Positions 43,291 to 51,747 of a stretch of DNA of 64,000 bases are shown in pieces (within the stretch, counting starts at the first letter, position 1; every line of letters begins with the position of its first letter). The position numbers were made by a program, and so were the translations under genes. Under the pieces are notes generated by a model that saw only the letters and a program-made list of their open reading frames with translations, had not been told where the DNA came from and did no database searches. The DNA comes from Candidatus Saccharimonadota bacterium (lineage in GTDB: Bacteria > Patescibacteriota > Saccharimonadia > Saccharimonadales > Saccharimonadaceae), in contig JAACVZ010000003.1 of NCBI GenBank assembly GCA_009992235.1, positions 1 to 64,000 of the forward strand, in the 5' to 3' direction.

Positions 43291-45228
43291 CTAGTAGCGC
43301 GGTGGAAGCTCTCGACTAAGGACGGTATTAATCTGTCCAGACTGAGAAGCGCGGTAGGTCGCCCACATGTAGGCGTCGGGGCGAAGATTAAATATTTCTG
43401 CAGGCTCACCGGCGGCATTACCAGGTCCAGCTCCGGCTGTACGCCTCAATAGAAGGTGGTTAGCGACAACTGGGCCGTTCACAGTCAGCCTTGTGGCGCA
43501 GACCTCTGCGTTAATACCGGCACCAACCGTCGTTTCATCCGTGCTACTTCTTCGACAGGTGTTCAGGCGCCCATTCGTACCAGTTCCTGAAGCGACTAAC
43601 CAAGCATCCACCCTAGACGCCGATTCATTAATCGATATATTACGCGCAATAATCACCACTTGTGGAATCTCCGAAACCGAGCCAAGTGCAGCATTCGTAT
43701 AGGTGATGTTGCCCGTTATTCGCACATCTGCATTCGGTGCATTGATTACGTACCATTTTCCGCCCTCGATCGTTGCGTCAGTAAGGTTCAACGTTCCAGA
43801 AGATGCTGTATAAATACCGCTAGGCCTATCGGATAACCTTACCGTACCGGACAGAGCAGGAGCGCCCTGCGAAACGGGAAACCGCGAGCCAAGCGACGCA
43901 CCGTTAGATGAAAGCTTGTTATAATTGCCTATCTCATTTGCCGTACACGACGTGTCGCTTGAGTTATTGAATGTCAAGAGACTCAACTGGCACAGATTAC
44001 TCGTTGAAGAACCGCCTGCATACCCAGAGCCCGATGCCATACCCACAACACTCCCGCTCGCAAGTAATCCATATTCAGAGTACGACCCATACGTTCGCGT
44101 AGGGCTAGGACTAGTAATAACCGATATGCCTGTTGATATATTGCTCGGCGTGCTCGATGAACGACCGACCCATAAATCGCCCCCCAAGACTTGCACCTTT
44201 GGCTTCTTAGAGACAACAACGCATCGAGAAGCCGAATGGGCCCATCGGCTGTCATCGTTCGCAGCAGCACGTACCGACACGGCAAAACAAATACGATCAC
44301 CAACGTCCACCTCGCCTATAGGAACATTGTTTTTCGTGACCGTCTGGCCATCCGTGCCAATACTGCCGCCCCCTCTTTGGAGGCTCTCGCAACTTTCGCC
44401 AAAGTTTGTACCGCTATAGACACCCTCACCCACACCTCCACACGGTGCTGTATTGTTTTTTGTTGCTGCCCTCTCCTCGCCAACATACATAGTCAACTGC
44501 CAAACAGTATCGTCGCGACTTTTCGTTGTGCCACTGTTATCAATGCGTCCAGAGATCGATGGAATAATCGTTCCGCTCTCGACGGTACTTGGTAAAGTCG
44601 ACGGTGGATTCGGTGTCAACTGATAGTCATATTCAATTGCGGCACGCGTAACGGTTATAGCGATGATTTCTGGGTAGCAAATACCAGTTGTAATCGTCGA
44701 GCTCGTACTAAAGCAGCGGTCTAGATCGATATAAATCGTCTGAGAGGTCGTTTTGCCAACCTGCGCCGGAGTCGCGAGACCCTTTACGTCCAAGGTAGCA
44801 CTAATTTGGCCTCCTTGCGTGCTCCAGTTTCGATAGCCCTCTGAATACCCCCTATAAAGCGTCGTTGTGTCTAGCTCCAGCCGCCAACCGCTAGAGCCCC
44901 CGGAGGAGACGTCTGTCGCATAGGTATCTCCCTTGCGTGGACTATCGCAGTTATAGACAGAGCCCCGAACGTATACCGTGACTGTGTCGCTCGCTGCCGC
45001 AACTTGCACGTCCGCGTTATAATAATCGCTCGAGCTACTGATCCATATCGCCCCTCGACGTGCGCTTGGTATATCAGGACAGAGCGCCTTGGCGCTCGCT
45101 TCTGGAGTATTATAGGGGTCCCTAACCACAGCATGCGCGCTGTTTGGCGAAAGCACACCTACCGCCACCGCACCTATAATTGCTGCAACGAAAAAGAGGC
45201 CAACTTTTTTCAACACACTAACCTCTGC
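43291..45228 (-). CDS. Large secreted surface protein, function unknown
   Basis: 645 residues from ATG 45228 (MAEVSVLKKVGLFFVAAIIGAVAVGVLSPNSAHA/V...), a signal peptide with cleavage after AHA. The mature part is Ser/Thr/Gly rich, with beta-sandwich-like stretches (TVESGTIIPSISGRIDNSGTTKSRDDTVWQLTMYVGEE) and at least a dozen Cys in pairs. The end ...EIFNLRPDAYMWATYRASQSGQINTVLSRELPPRY has no TM or LPXTG. Located directly downstream of the pilus motor genes and coupled to a 160-residue membrane gene by an 11-base overlap. An adhesin or envelope scaffold is plausible, but no domain is firmly identified. Confidence 0.75.
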   Translation of the reverse strand, partial: AEVSVLKKVGLFFVAAIIGAVAVGVLSPNSAHAVVRDPYNTPEASAKALCPDIPSARRGAIWISSSSDYYNADVQVAAASDTVTVYVRGSVYNCDSPRKGDTYATDVSSGGSSGWRLELDTTTLYRGYSEGYRNWSTQGGQISATLDVKGLATPAQVGKTTSQTIYIDLDRCFSTSSTITTGICYPEIIAITVTRAAIEYDYQLTPNPPSTLPSTVESGTIIPSISGRIDNSGTTKSRDDTVWQLTMYVGEERAATKNNTAPCGGVGEGVYSGTNFGESCESLQRGGGSIGTDGQTVTKNNVPIGEVDVGDRICFAVSVRAAANDDSRWAHSASRCVVVSKKPKVQVLGGDLWVGRSSSTPSNISTGISVITSPSPTRTYGSYSEYGLLASGSVVGMASGSGYAGGSSTSNLCQLSLLTFNNSSDTSCTANEIGNYNKLSSNGASLGSRFPVSQGAPALSGTVRLSDRPSGIYTASSGTLNLTDATIEGGKWYVINAPNADVRITGNITYTNAALGSVSEIPQVVIIARNISINESASRVDAWLVASGTGTNGRLNTCRRSSTDETTVGAGINAEVCATRLTVNGPVVANHLLLRRTAGAGPGNAAGEPAEIFNLRPDAYMWATYRASQSGQINTVLSRELPPRY

Positions 45229-45700
45229 CATCAATTTCTTCTCCACTCTCTTCTAAAGCGTTATTGTGCTCGAGGTTCTTAACGATCTGCTCCATTGAGT
45301 CAATAGACATAAAGGAAGTTATTAAAGAGTTTACCGTTTTATCTTGGCCGTAGAGGCTTTTAAATTTTTCAAATTCGCTTCGCGCTTTTACGGCATTGTT
45401 TGCATATACATAATCCTCATACGAAATAAACACGCAGTTTATATCGTTATTGTAGTCCGGTATGTTGCGTGCCGTTTTGGCGTGACCAGCAACTTCTTCT
45501 GCGTAGGACGCCGTATCCTTCGACTCATACACCGACTCGGCGTACAAAGTAACAAACCTATCGTCGCACGGCGCGAAGGTGCTTCCGTTGGTATCCTCAG
45601 ACGCTCCGTCTGTCGAAAAGAAATACCCATACGCGAAATATCCACCGACACCCAGACCTATGACTATAGCAATAATAAGAAGTAATTTTTTCTTACTCAT
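45218..45700 (-). CDS. Hypothetical single-TM protein
   Basis: 160 residues: MSKKKLLLIIAIVIGLGVGGYFAYGYFF is a membrane anchor, the rest a helical extracytoplasmic domain with two Cys (PCDDRF, INCVF). Helical repeats around residues 50-140 (YAEEVAGHAKTARNIPDY; AVKARSEFEKFKSLYG) recall TPR-like folds, not certain. Upstream partner of the large surface protein. TACTAT lies eight bases before the ATG but has no good -35, so leaderless status is uncertain. Confidence 0.7.
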   Translation of the reverse strand: MSKKKLLLIIAIVIGLGVGGYFAYGYFFSTDGASEDTNGSTFAPCDDRFVTLYAESVYESKDTASYAEEVAGHAKTARNIPDYNNDINCVFISYEDYVYANNAVKARSEFEKFKSLYGQDKTVNSLITSFMSIDSMEQIVKNLEHNNALEESGEEIDGRG

Positions 45701-45765
45701 ATACGTTTATAGTACCATAAGCACTATGTTAATTCAGTAAGGTTACGTATACTTATACGTAGGTT

Positions 45766-46845
45766 ATGGCACTTTCTATTGGTATCATTGGTCTCCCGAA
45801 CGTCGGCAAATCGACGCTTTTTAATGCGCTCACTGACAATAACATTCTGGCAGCGAACTACCCGTTCGCGACCATCGAACCGAACACCGGTATTATTGCG
45901 GTGCCAGACGCTCGACTCGACGTTTTGAAAAAGATGTATTCATCCGACAAAGTCATTCCAGCAACCGTTACTTTTGTCGATATTGCCGGGCTGGTATCTG
46001 GCGCAAGTAAGGGCGAAGGCTTGGGTAACAAATTCTTAGCGAACATTCGCGAATGTGATGCTATTGTTCACGTGGTGCGCGCCTTTGAAAACGACGATAT
46101 CTCGCACGTGCACAACAAGATAGATCCAAGCTACGATATTGAAGTTATCAACACGGAACTTATTCTTGCTGATATCCAGTCCCTGGAGCGACATATTCCG
46201 AAACTTGAAAAAGAGGCTAAGGCTAAACCGGGCGTACGTGCACAGATTGAAGAACTTCAAAGAATACGCGCCGGGCTTGAAGAAGGACGCCTAGTGTCTG
46301 ACCTTGAGGTGAACAACGAAATTATTCAAGACCTCCAGCTTCTCAGCGCAAAGCCGGTTATTTACGTTTTTAACGTTGATGAATTTACCCTCGATAACTC
46401 CGAACGAAAGAGCGAATTAGCCGAACTGGTTGCACCTTCGAGTATCGTCTACATCTGCGCCAAACTTGAAGAAGAATTGCGCGGGCTTACCGAAACAGAT
46501 GCGAATGAACTGCTTGCCAGCTACGGCGTAGAAGAGTCCGGATTATCCCAACTGGCACGTGTCGCCTACCAGACTCTCGGCCTTCAAAGCTATCTTACCG
46601 CTGGGCCGAAAGAAGTCCATGCCTGGACAATTCATCAAGGAGCAACCGCGCCCCAAGCAGCTGGCGTCATTCACACTGACTTTGAGAAAGGCTTTATAGC
46701 GGCACAGGTATTCGACTACGACGACCTTGTTGCCGCTGGAACAGAATCAGCCGCAAAAGCGGCCGGAAATATGCGGACTGAAGGTCGTGACTACGTAATG
46801 CGCCCAGGTGACGTTGTCGAGTTTCGATTCAACGTCAGCAAATAG
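45766..46845 (+). CDS. ychF: Ribosome-binding ATPase YchF
   Basis: 359 residues, complete. G1 GLPNVGKSTLFNAL, G3 DIAGLVSGASKGEGLGNKFLANIRE, and NVDE in place of NKxD, which explains the known ATP rather than GTP preference. The C-terminal TGS domain (YLTAGPKEVHAWTIHQGATAPQAAGVIHTDFEKGFI) is present. TATACT (45748-45753) ends 12 bases before ATG, so the leader is only about six bases. The last 55 bases are antisense to the end of tlyA. Confidence 0.95.
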   Translation: MALSIGIIGLPNVGKSTLFNALTDNNILAANYPFATIEPNTGIIAVPDARLDVLKKMYSSDKVIPATVTFVDIAGLVSGASKGEGLGNKFLANIRECDAIVHVVRAFENDDISHVHNKIDPSYDIEVINTELILADIQSLERHIPKLEKEAKAKPGVRAQIEELQRIRAGLEEGRLVSDLEVNNEIIQDLQLLSAKPVIYVFNVDEFTLDNSERKSELAELVAPSSIVYICAKLEEELRGLTETDANELLASYGVEESGLSQLARVAYQTLGLQSYLTAGPKEVHAWTIHQGATAPQAAGVIHTDFEKGFIAAQVFDYDDLVAAGTESAAKAAGNMRTEGRDYVMRPGDVVEFRFNVSK

Positions 46846-47540
46846 AAACGCTCTCTATTACCCTTCGCCCCTGAAATATCGCTATCTCGCTTGTCGCGTA
46901 TAACAAACAGGTCTTTAGCCCACATTTCGAAGTCTTTAAGAATTTGCCGGCGAACAGTTTCATTTTTTATGACGCCCTTATTCGTCTGTGACCGCCCTGC
47001 CTCAAATTGTGGCTTCACCATGGCAACAATGTACGTATGCGCACCAGCAACCTTTTGCGCCAAATGCGGCAAGATGTCACGAAGGCCAATAAATGATACG
47101 TCGATAAGGATAATATCCGGTTGCGTGTCGGGAACAAAATCGCGAATATCAGTTTTTTCGTGCAGAGCGATACGTGAGTCGCCTTGAAGCGACGGATGAA
47201 GTTGCTCGGTGCCGACATCGACGGCGTATACCTTCTTCGCCCCATGCTGCAGAGCATAATCAGTGAATCCACCGGTGCTACTGCCGACATCGAGGACGGT
47301 CTTATCTCGAAAATCGATACTAAGAAGTTGCGCCACACTGGCGAGCTTAAGTCCAGCTCGGCTTACATAGCGCTCGGTACTGGTAACCTGCACATCAGTG
47401 TCGTCGCGGACCATATGGCCAGCCTTCGTAACTACTCGACCATCAACCGTCACCTTACCAAGCTTAATCCAACTCTCTGCCTGAGAGCGAGAGACAACGA
47501 GTCCGCGACCAGCAAGCGCTGCATCAAGTCGCTGCTTCAT
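46791..47540 (-). CDS. tlyA: TlyA-type 23S/16S rRNA 2'-O-methyltransferase
   Basis: 249 residues. N-terminal S4 RNA-binding domain (RLDAALAGRGLVVSRSQAESWIKLGKVTVDGRVVTKAGH) and FtsJ-like SAM methyltransferase domain (VSRAGLKLASV, VLDVGSSTGGFTDYALQHGAKKVYAVDVG, IILIDVSFIGLRDILP, VKPQFEAGR). TlyA methylates rRNA in mycobacteria; the long form with S4 is kept here. The 3' end overlaps ychF on the opposite strand. Six bases after efp, so part of the rpsF-ssb-rpsR-efp-tlyA group. Confidence 0.93.
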   Translation of the reverse strand: MKQRLDAALAGRGLVVSRSQAESWIKLGKVTVDGRVVTKAGHMVRDDTDVQVTSTERYVSRAGLKLASVAQLLSIDFRDKTVLDVGSSTGGFTDYALQHGAKKVYAVDVGTEQLHPSLQGDSRIALHEKTDIRDFVPDTQPDIILIDVSFIGLRDILPHLAQKVAGAHTYIVAMVKPQFEAGRSQTNKGVIKNETVRRQILKDFEMWAKDLFVIRDKRDSDISGAKGNRERFYLLTLNRNSTTSPGRIT

Positions 47541-47546
47541 GGCTAA

Positions 47547-48116
47547 TTAATCCTTCTTTCGTTCGCGATATTCACCGGTAGCAGTATCGACAGAGATGAT
47601 ATCACCCTGTTTAATAAACGCCGGGACCTTCACAACGAAACCAGTTTCAAGCGTTGCGTCCTTCAAGACGTTACTTGTAGTGTCGCCTTTTACGACGTCC
47701 TCGGTGTAAGTCACCTCAAGATAGAGGTTCTTTGGAAGTTCAACGTTAATAACTCGTCCATCAAAAAACTGCAGCGCTAGCGTGTCGCCTTCTTTAAGGA
47801 ATGGTGCTGCATCTTCAACAATGTCTGGCGACAGCTCAAACTGCTCGAAGTTGGCTGGATCCATGAAATAAAACCTGTCCACGTCTTTGTACAGATACTG
47901 GACTGTTTGATTAGTTACTTCGGCAGATTCGATGCGTTCCTGGCCCTTGAAGGTCTTAGGAACAACACCACCATCAATAAGGTTCTTAAGTCGAACATTC
48001 ACGATGCTACCACCTCGGCCCATCACTTTTTGGTTATACTCAACCACACGGTAGGGCTTACCGTCTATTTGAACCACAGCACCTTTTTTGAGGTCGGTTG
48101 GTTGATAGTAGCCCAT
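47547..48116 (-). CDS. efp: Elongation factor P with Arg34
   Basis: 189 residues, three beta-barrel domains (TDLKKGAVVQIDGKPYRVVEYNQ; VKGDTTSNVLKDATLETGFVVKVPAFIKQGD; IISVDTATGEYRERKKD). EF-P relieves stalls at polyproline. The loop that carries the modified residue reads NQKVMGRGGSI: residue 34 is Arg (Lys34 in E. coli). Arg34 forms are rhamnosylated by EarP in some Proteobacteria, but earP is not in the window and modification is unknown in this lineage. Seven bases after rpsR. Confidence 0.95.
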   Translation of the reverse strand: MGYYQPTDLKKGAVVQIDGKPYRVVEYNQKVMGRGGSIVNVRLKNLIDGGVVPKTFKGQERIESAEVTNQTVQYLYKDVDRFYFMDPANFEQFELSPDIVEDAAPFLKEGDTLALQFFDGRVINVELPKNLYLEVTYTEDVVKGDTTSNVLKDATLETGFVVKVPAFIKQGDIISVDTATGEYRERKKD

Positions 48117-48123
48117 GGCTTGA

Positions 48124-48324
48124 CTACCCTTGAGCTACGAATGGAAGTAGGGCGAGGTGTCGAGCGCGCTTGATAGCACCGGCGAGCTGTCGCTGTTGCT
48201 TTGCGCTAAGACCGGTTTTACCGATAGGTTCAATTTGTCCGTACATATTTACAAATCGTTGAAGGGTTTTTACATCCTTGTAGTCAAAGTAAACTGGTGT
48301 ATCTTTTTTGAGTCGTTTTGCCAT
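48124..48324 (-). CDS. rpsR: 30S ribosomal protein S18
   Basis: 66 residues: [50 protein letters not shown] is the complete S18 core. No zinc-binding Cys motif. In the canonical rpsF-ssb-rpsR order; S18 pairs with S6 on the ribosome. Confidence 0.95.
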   Translation of the reverse strand: MAKRLKKDTPVYFDYKDVKTLQRFVNMYGQIEPIGKTGLSAKQQRQLAGAIKRARHLALLPFVAQG

Positions 48325-48333
48325 TATACTCTC

Positions 48334-48780
48334 CTAGAATGGAATTTCACTTAAATCAATTGGTTTGTCGTCGATGTCATCAATAACGACATCTTTCGAG
48401 TTTGAACTGCTCTTTTGTGGAGCAGAAGAAGTAGGCGCCGAAGAGCCTCCTTCGTTACTGTTTGGTCCGTCAAGGAAAGTAACGTCGGTTGCGGTGACTT
48501 CAACGCGTGAGCGCTTTTTGCCGGTTTCTTTGTCGTCCCAGCTGTCCTGGCGAAGTCGGCCCTGAACGAGGACACGTCGGCCCTTGGCGAGGTATTGAAC
48601 CACGAGATCACCGAGTTTTTCCCACGCAGTTACGTCGAAAAAGTCAGCTGCGTCGTCTTGTCCGCCACGGTCAACGGCAATGCTAAAGCTGGCAATAGTC
48701 TTACCTGTTGTGGTGGTACGTTGTTCGGGGTCGCGAGTTAAGCGTCCCATGAGAATTACTTGGTTAATACTTCGTGCCAT
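48334..48780 (-). CDS. ssb: Single-stranded DNA-binding protein
   Basis: 148 residues. OB-fold (INQVILMGRLTRDPEQRTTTTGKTIASFSIAVDR; FFDVTAWEKLGDLVVQYLAKGRRVLVQGRLRQD) with a Ser-rich linker and an acidic tail ending DLSEIPF, the SSB protein-interaction tip. Nine bases before rpsR; five after rpsF. Confidence 0.95.
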   Translation of the reverse strand: MARSINQVILMGRLTRDPEQRTTTTGKTIASFSIAVDRGGQDDAADFFDVTAWEKLGDLVVQYLAKGRRVLVQGRLRQDSWDDKETGKKRSRVEVTATDVTFLDGPNSNEGGSSAPTSSAPQKSSSNSKDVVIDDIDDKPIDLSEIPF

Positions 48781-48785
48781 ATACC

Positions 48786-49136
48786 CTACTCCTCTTCTTT
48801 TGTTGCCCTAGAAGCTTCGTCTTTCTTCGATTGCTCAACGAGGGCTCGCGCCTTAACGTCAACCTTCACGAGAAGATAACGAATAACTTCTTCAGTAATA
48901 TTAAGTGTATTGCTGATTTTTAGCGGTGCGTCCGCTGGAAGTTCGACATCCATGTACACGTACACGGCAAACTCTTCACGGTTAATTGGGTACGCCAATT
49001 TCTTTTTACCCCAGTTATCTTCACGAACGATGCTACCACCGGCATTCGTAATGATATCGCGCACTTTTTTTAGTGGCATTTCGAGGTCAGCCTCGAGGTC
49101 GGGGTGAATGAGAACGGTTAGTTCATATTCCTTCAC
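48786..49136 (-). CDS. rpsF: 30S ribosomal protein S6
   Basis: 116 residues, GTG start with AAAGGAG seven bases upstream. S6 core: YELTVLIHPDLEADLEMPLKKVRDIITNAGGSIVREDNWGKKKLAYPINREEFAVYVYMDVE, continuing to a Lys/Glu-rich tail. First gene of its operon, with a ~90-nt leader containing two hairpins (GCTTGCT...GAGCAAGC and ATCTATC-GTAAA-GATAGAT, 49152-49199), in the place where S6:S18 binds its own mRNA in other bacteria. Confidence 0.95.
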   Translation of the reverse strand: MKEYELTVLIHPDLEADLEMPLKKVRDIITNAGGSIVREDNWGKKKLAYPINREEFAVYVYMDVELPADAPLKISNTLNITEEVIRYLLVKVDVKARALVEQSKKDEASRATKEEE

Positions 49137-49217
49137 TAGTGTCTCCTTTTGGAATCTATCTTTACGATAGATGCTTGCTCAGTATCCAAACAGCAAGCTT
49201 GAGTTGATAACAGAGGT

Positions 49218-49246
49218 ATTATACCTCACTTTTCCACATATCGCAA
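49218..49246 (-). promoter_or_regulatory. rpsF operon promoter
   Basis: Minus-strand TTGCGA, 17-nt spacer, TATAAT. Confidence 0.85.
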
Positions 49247-49311
49247 GCAATACACCTCTAGTATGACAACCAAAAGTTAACTTGTCCTGGACCTAATATA
49301 TATCTCGCATC

Positions 49312-49386
49312 CGAGAACACCATCTGCAGCCAGAGTGAAATAAGGCGCAGAGGCCCTTATTGAACCCTGCGCGAAGCGGTTTCGAG
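49312..49386 (+). repeat. Dispersed palindromic repeat, copy D
   Basis: Plus-oriented copy: ACACCATCTGCAGCC, stem AATAAGG / CCCTTATT around CGCAGAGG, and GCGCGAAGCGGTTTCG. It is enclosed by an 17-bp inverted repeat, GACCTAATATATATCTC (49290-49306) and GAGATATATATTGGGTC (49391-49407), that ends at the ftsK stop codon. The whole is one ~118-nt hairpin directly downstream of ftsK. Confidence 0.8.
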
Positions 49387-49406
49387 GAGTGAGATATATA
49401 TTGGGT

Positions 49407-51683
49407 CTAGCCGAGATCTTCGTTTTCACTGTCACCAAAGTCGGCACCGGCATCGGTACGGGCAAAGACGTCATCTAGGCTGCTCACAAGGACATCTCGA
49501 GGCCGTGCACCGTCTGCGGGACCAATGATGCCCTGCTCTTCCATTGTCTCAATAAGACGGGCTGCACGGGCGTAGCCAACGCGAAGGCGTCGTTGCAACA
49601 TGCTAGCACTGGCCTTGCCACCTTCGATTACTACACGAACTGCGTCTCGGTACATATCGTCGTCGCCAGGCGAACTGTCGAAGTCCATAACCACGCCGCC
49701 GCGTCCATTTAGGGTTACTGGCTGGCTGACTACTTCATCGTTATACTGCGGTGGTGACTGGAGGCGAAGGTGATCGGTAATTTTCATAACCTCTTCATCG
49801 GTAACCCACGCGCCCTGAACACGCTTTGGCTTTGGCATGTTAGCAGTCGAAAGCAACATGTCACCCTGTCCAAGAAGCTTCTCTGCTCCAACCTGATCAA
49901 GAATAGTTCGCGAGTCAACCTGAGACGCAACCGTAAAGGCAATACGCGCCGGTATGTTGGCCTTAATGAGTCCGGTAATAACATCGACACTTGGACGCTG
50001 GGTCGCAAGCACAAGGTGAATACCAACCGCTCGGGCTTTTTGCGCAAGGCGGACAATCAGCGCCTCAACATCGCGAGCCGCAACCATCATAAGGTCAGCT
50101 AGCTCATCAATGACAATAATAATATATGGCATGGCACCACTTTCATGCTCTTGTGGGGCACCGTCTTCGTCCTGAACGGTTATATGGTGCTTACCTTCTT
50201 GCATGCGGGCGTTATACAAACTAATGTCACGGACCTTGTGTTCGGCAAGCAGCTTATAACGACGCTCCATCTCGTTCACCGCCCATTTCAGCGCGCTAAT
50301 TGTCTTTTCCGGCTCGTTAATAACCGGGGTAAGAAGATGAGGAATATCTTCGTACGGCGCCATTTCAACTTGCTTCGGGTCAACCAAGATAAGTTTCATC
50401 TCACTTGGGCTGTTGCGGTATAGAAGGCTGGAAAGTAAGGTGTTAATCATAACCGACTTACCAGACCCCGTCTGTCCGGCAATAAGAAGGTGCGGCATCT
50501 TATTCAGCTCGCCCACCATGGCTTTACCGGAAATATCTTTACCAATAGCAAATGACAGCGGTTCGTGGTCGTCGCGCCATTGCGGGCTGGTTAGGATAGA
50601 GTGCAGGCGTACATCGGCGGCTTTTCGGTTTGGCACCTCAATACCAACCAATTTTTCACCTGGAATTGGCGCTTCCATACGAAGGCTCTGTGCTGCAAGA
50701 TTAAGCGCGATGTTCGTTTCAAGTGCCGTAATACGCGCCAATTTCACGCCGCTTGGTGGTCGCAAGGTGTACTGAGTAACCTTCGGCCCAATGTTGGCGC
50801 CTTCCATATCAACCTTAATGTTGAACTCAGACAAAGTGTCTTTAATAATTTGAGCGTTTTGCTGAACGTCACCAGCGTTGGCAGGAGTTTGCTTCTTCTC
50901 GAGAAGATCGATACTCGGCGCCTTCCAGTTAGGGTCGCTAACAGTAACCAGTGCACTTCGGCCTTCGGCAGCCTTGTCGCGGGTTACACTGTTTTTCAGT
51001 GTCGACAGTTGACCCGACTTCATGTCGTCATCGTCCATATCCTGCATCGGGACGTTGGCCTTCAACTTAAAGTCGGCGATGGTGTTTCGTGGTGCGTCAA
51101 GCGTGGCGGCGTTACGCATAACCTTCACGTTCTGCTCTTGTTCGGATGTATCGCGGCGACTTAATTCCCATATCTTCTTAATAACCGTGAACGGTGAGAC
51201 ACGAATAATGAACAAAATAGTTATAAGAATGAGTAGGATGTACAAAAAGGCAGCTACACCTGTGTTTACAAGAAGCAAAACGCCACTGTTAATAAGTTCA
51301 CCGACAAACCCACCGGTCGACTCACCTGCGCTATTCTTCAATAGTCCGAATACACCCGAGAACCAGACCAGTGAAACACCGGTAGCAATCTTCATCGCAA
51401 CAGGTAGACGGTTGTCTTCGGCGCGGAATATCTCGATAGCAACGTAGGCGAACAGGAAAGGTACAACATACACGCTGTACCCAATGACCATCATGGTTGC
51501 TTGGTAAAGCCAATCAAGAACTGGTCCGCCGAGGCGGAACCAGCCAAGAATAAGCAAGAACGAGAACGTTAGAAGCAGAAGCGCGCCAACCTGCGCCCAG
51601 AACCCTGTTGGGAGGGCATGAGTTGGTGCGGTGTTTTGCACCTTCCTTCTACTTTTGACTGTTCGCTTCTTCTTTTTTGCCAT
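49407..51683 (-). CDS. ftsK: DNA translocase FtsK
   Basis: 758 residues. Four TM helices in the first 185 residues, a short linker, then the RecA-like motor: GKDISGKAMVGELNKMPHLLIAGQTGSGKSVMINTLL (Walker A near 412), LILVDPKQVEM, YIIIVIDELADLMM (Walker B near 530), LVLATQRPSVDVITGLIKANIP. The gamma winged-helix domain (GKASASMLQRRLRVGYARAARLIETMEEQGIIGPADG) that reads KOPS/SRS sites is present. Pumps chromosome termini at division and activates Xer recombination. Confidence 0.96.
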   Translation of the reverse strand: MAKKKKRTVKSRRKVQNTAPTHALPTGFWAQVGALLLLTFSFLLILGWFRLGGPVLDWLYQATMMVIGYSVYVVPFLFAYVAIEIFRAEDNRLPVAMKIATGVSLVWFSGVFGLLKNSAGESTGGFVGELINSGVLLLVNTGVAAFLYILLILITILFIIRVSPFTVIKKIWELSRRDTSEQEQNVKVMRNAATLDAPRNTIADFKLKANVPMQDMDDDDMKSGQLSTLKNSVTRDKAAEGRSALVTVSDPNWKAPSIDLLEKKQTPANAGDVQQNAQIIKDTLSEFNIKVDMEGANIGPKVTQYTLRPPSGVKLARITALETNIALNLAAQSLRMEAPIPGEKLVGIEVPNRKAADVRLHSILTSPQWRDDHEPLSFAIGKDISGKAMVGELNKMPHLLIAGQTGSGKSVMINTLLSSLLYRNSPSEMKLILVDPKQVEMAPYEDIPHLLTPVINEPEKTISALKWAVNEMERRYKLLAEHKVRDISLYNARMQEGKHHITVQDEDGAPQEHESGAMPYIIIVIDELADLMMVAARDVEALIVRLAQKARAVGIHLVLATQRPSVDVITGLIKANIPARIAFTVASQVDSRTILDQVGAEKLLGQGDMLLSTANMPKPKRVQGAWVTDEEVMKITDHLRLQSPPQYNDEVVSQPVTLNGRGGVVMDFDSSPGDDDMYRDAVRVVIEGGKASASMLQRRLRVGYARAARLIETMEEQGIIGPADGARPRDVLVSSLDDVFARTDAGADFGDSENEDLG

Positions 51684-51747
51684 AGTATTTATTTTACCGC
51701 TTTTTAGTTGGTATTATTATAGCAAAAATTACTACATTTTGCAAGTG

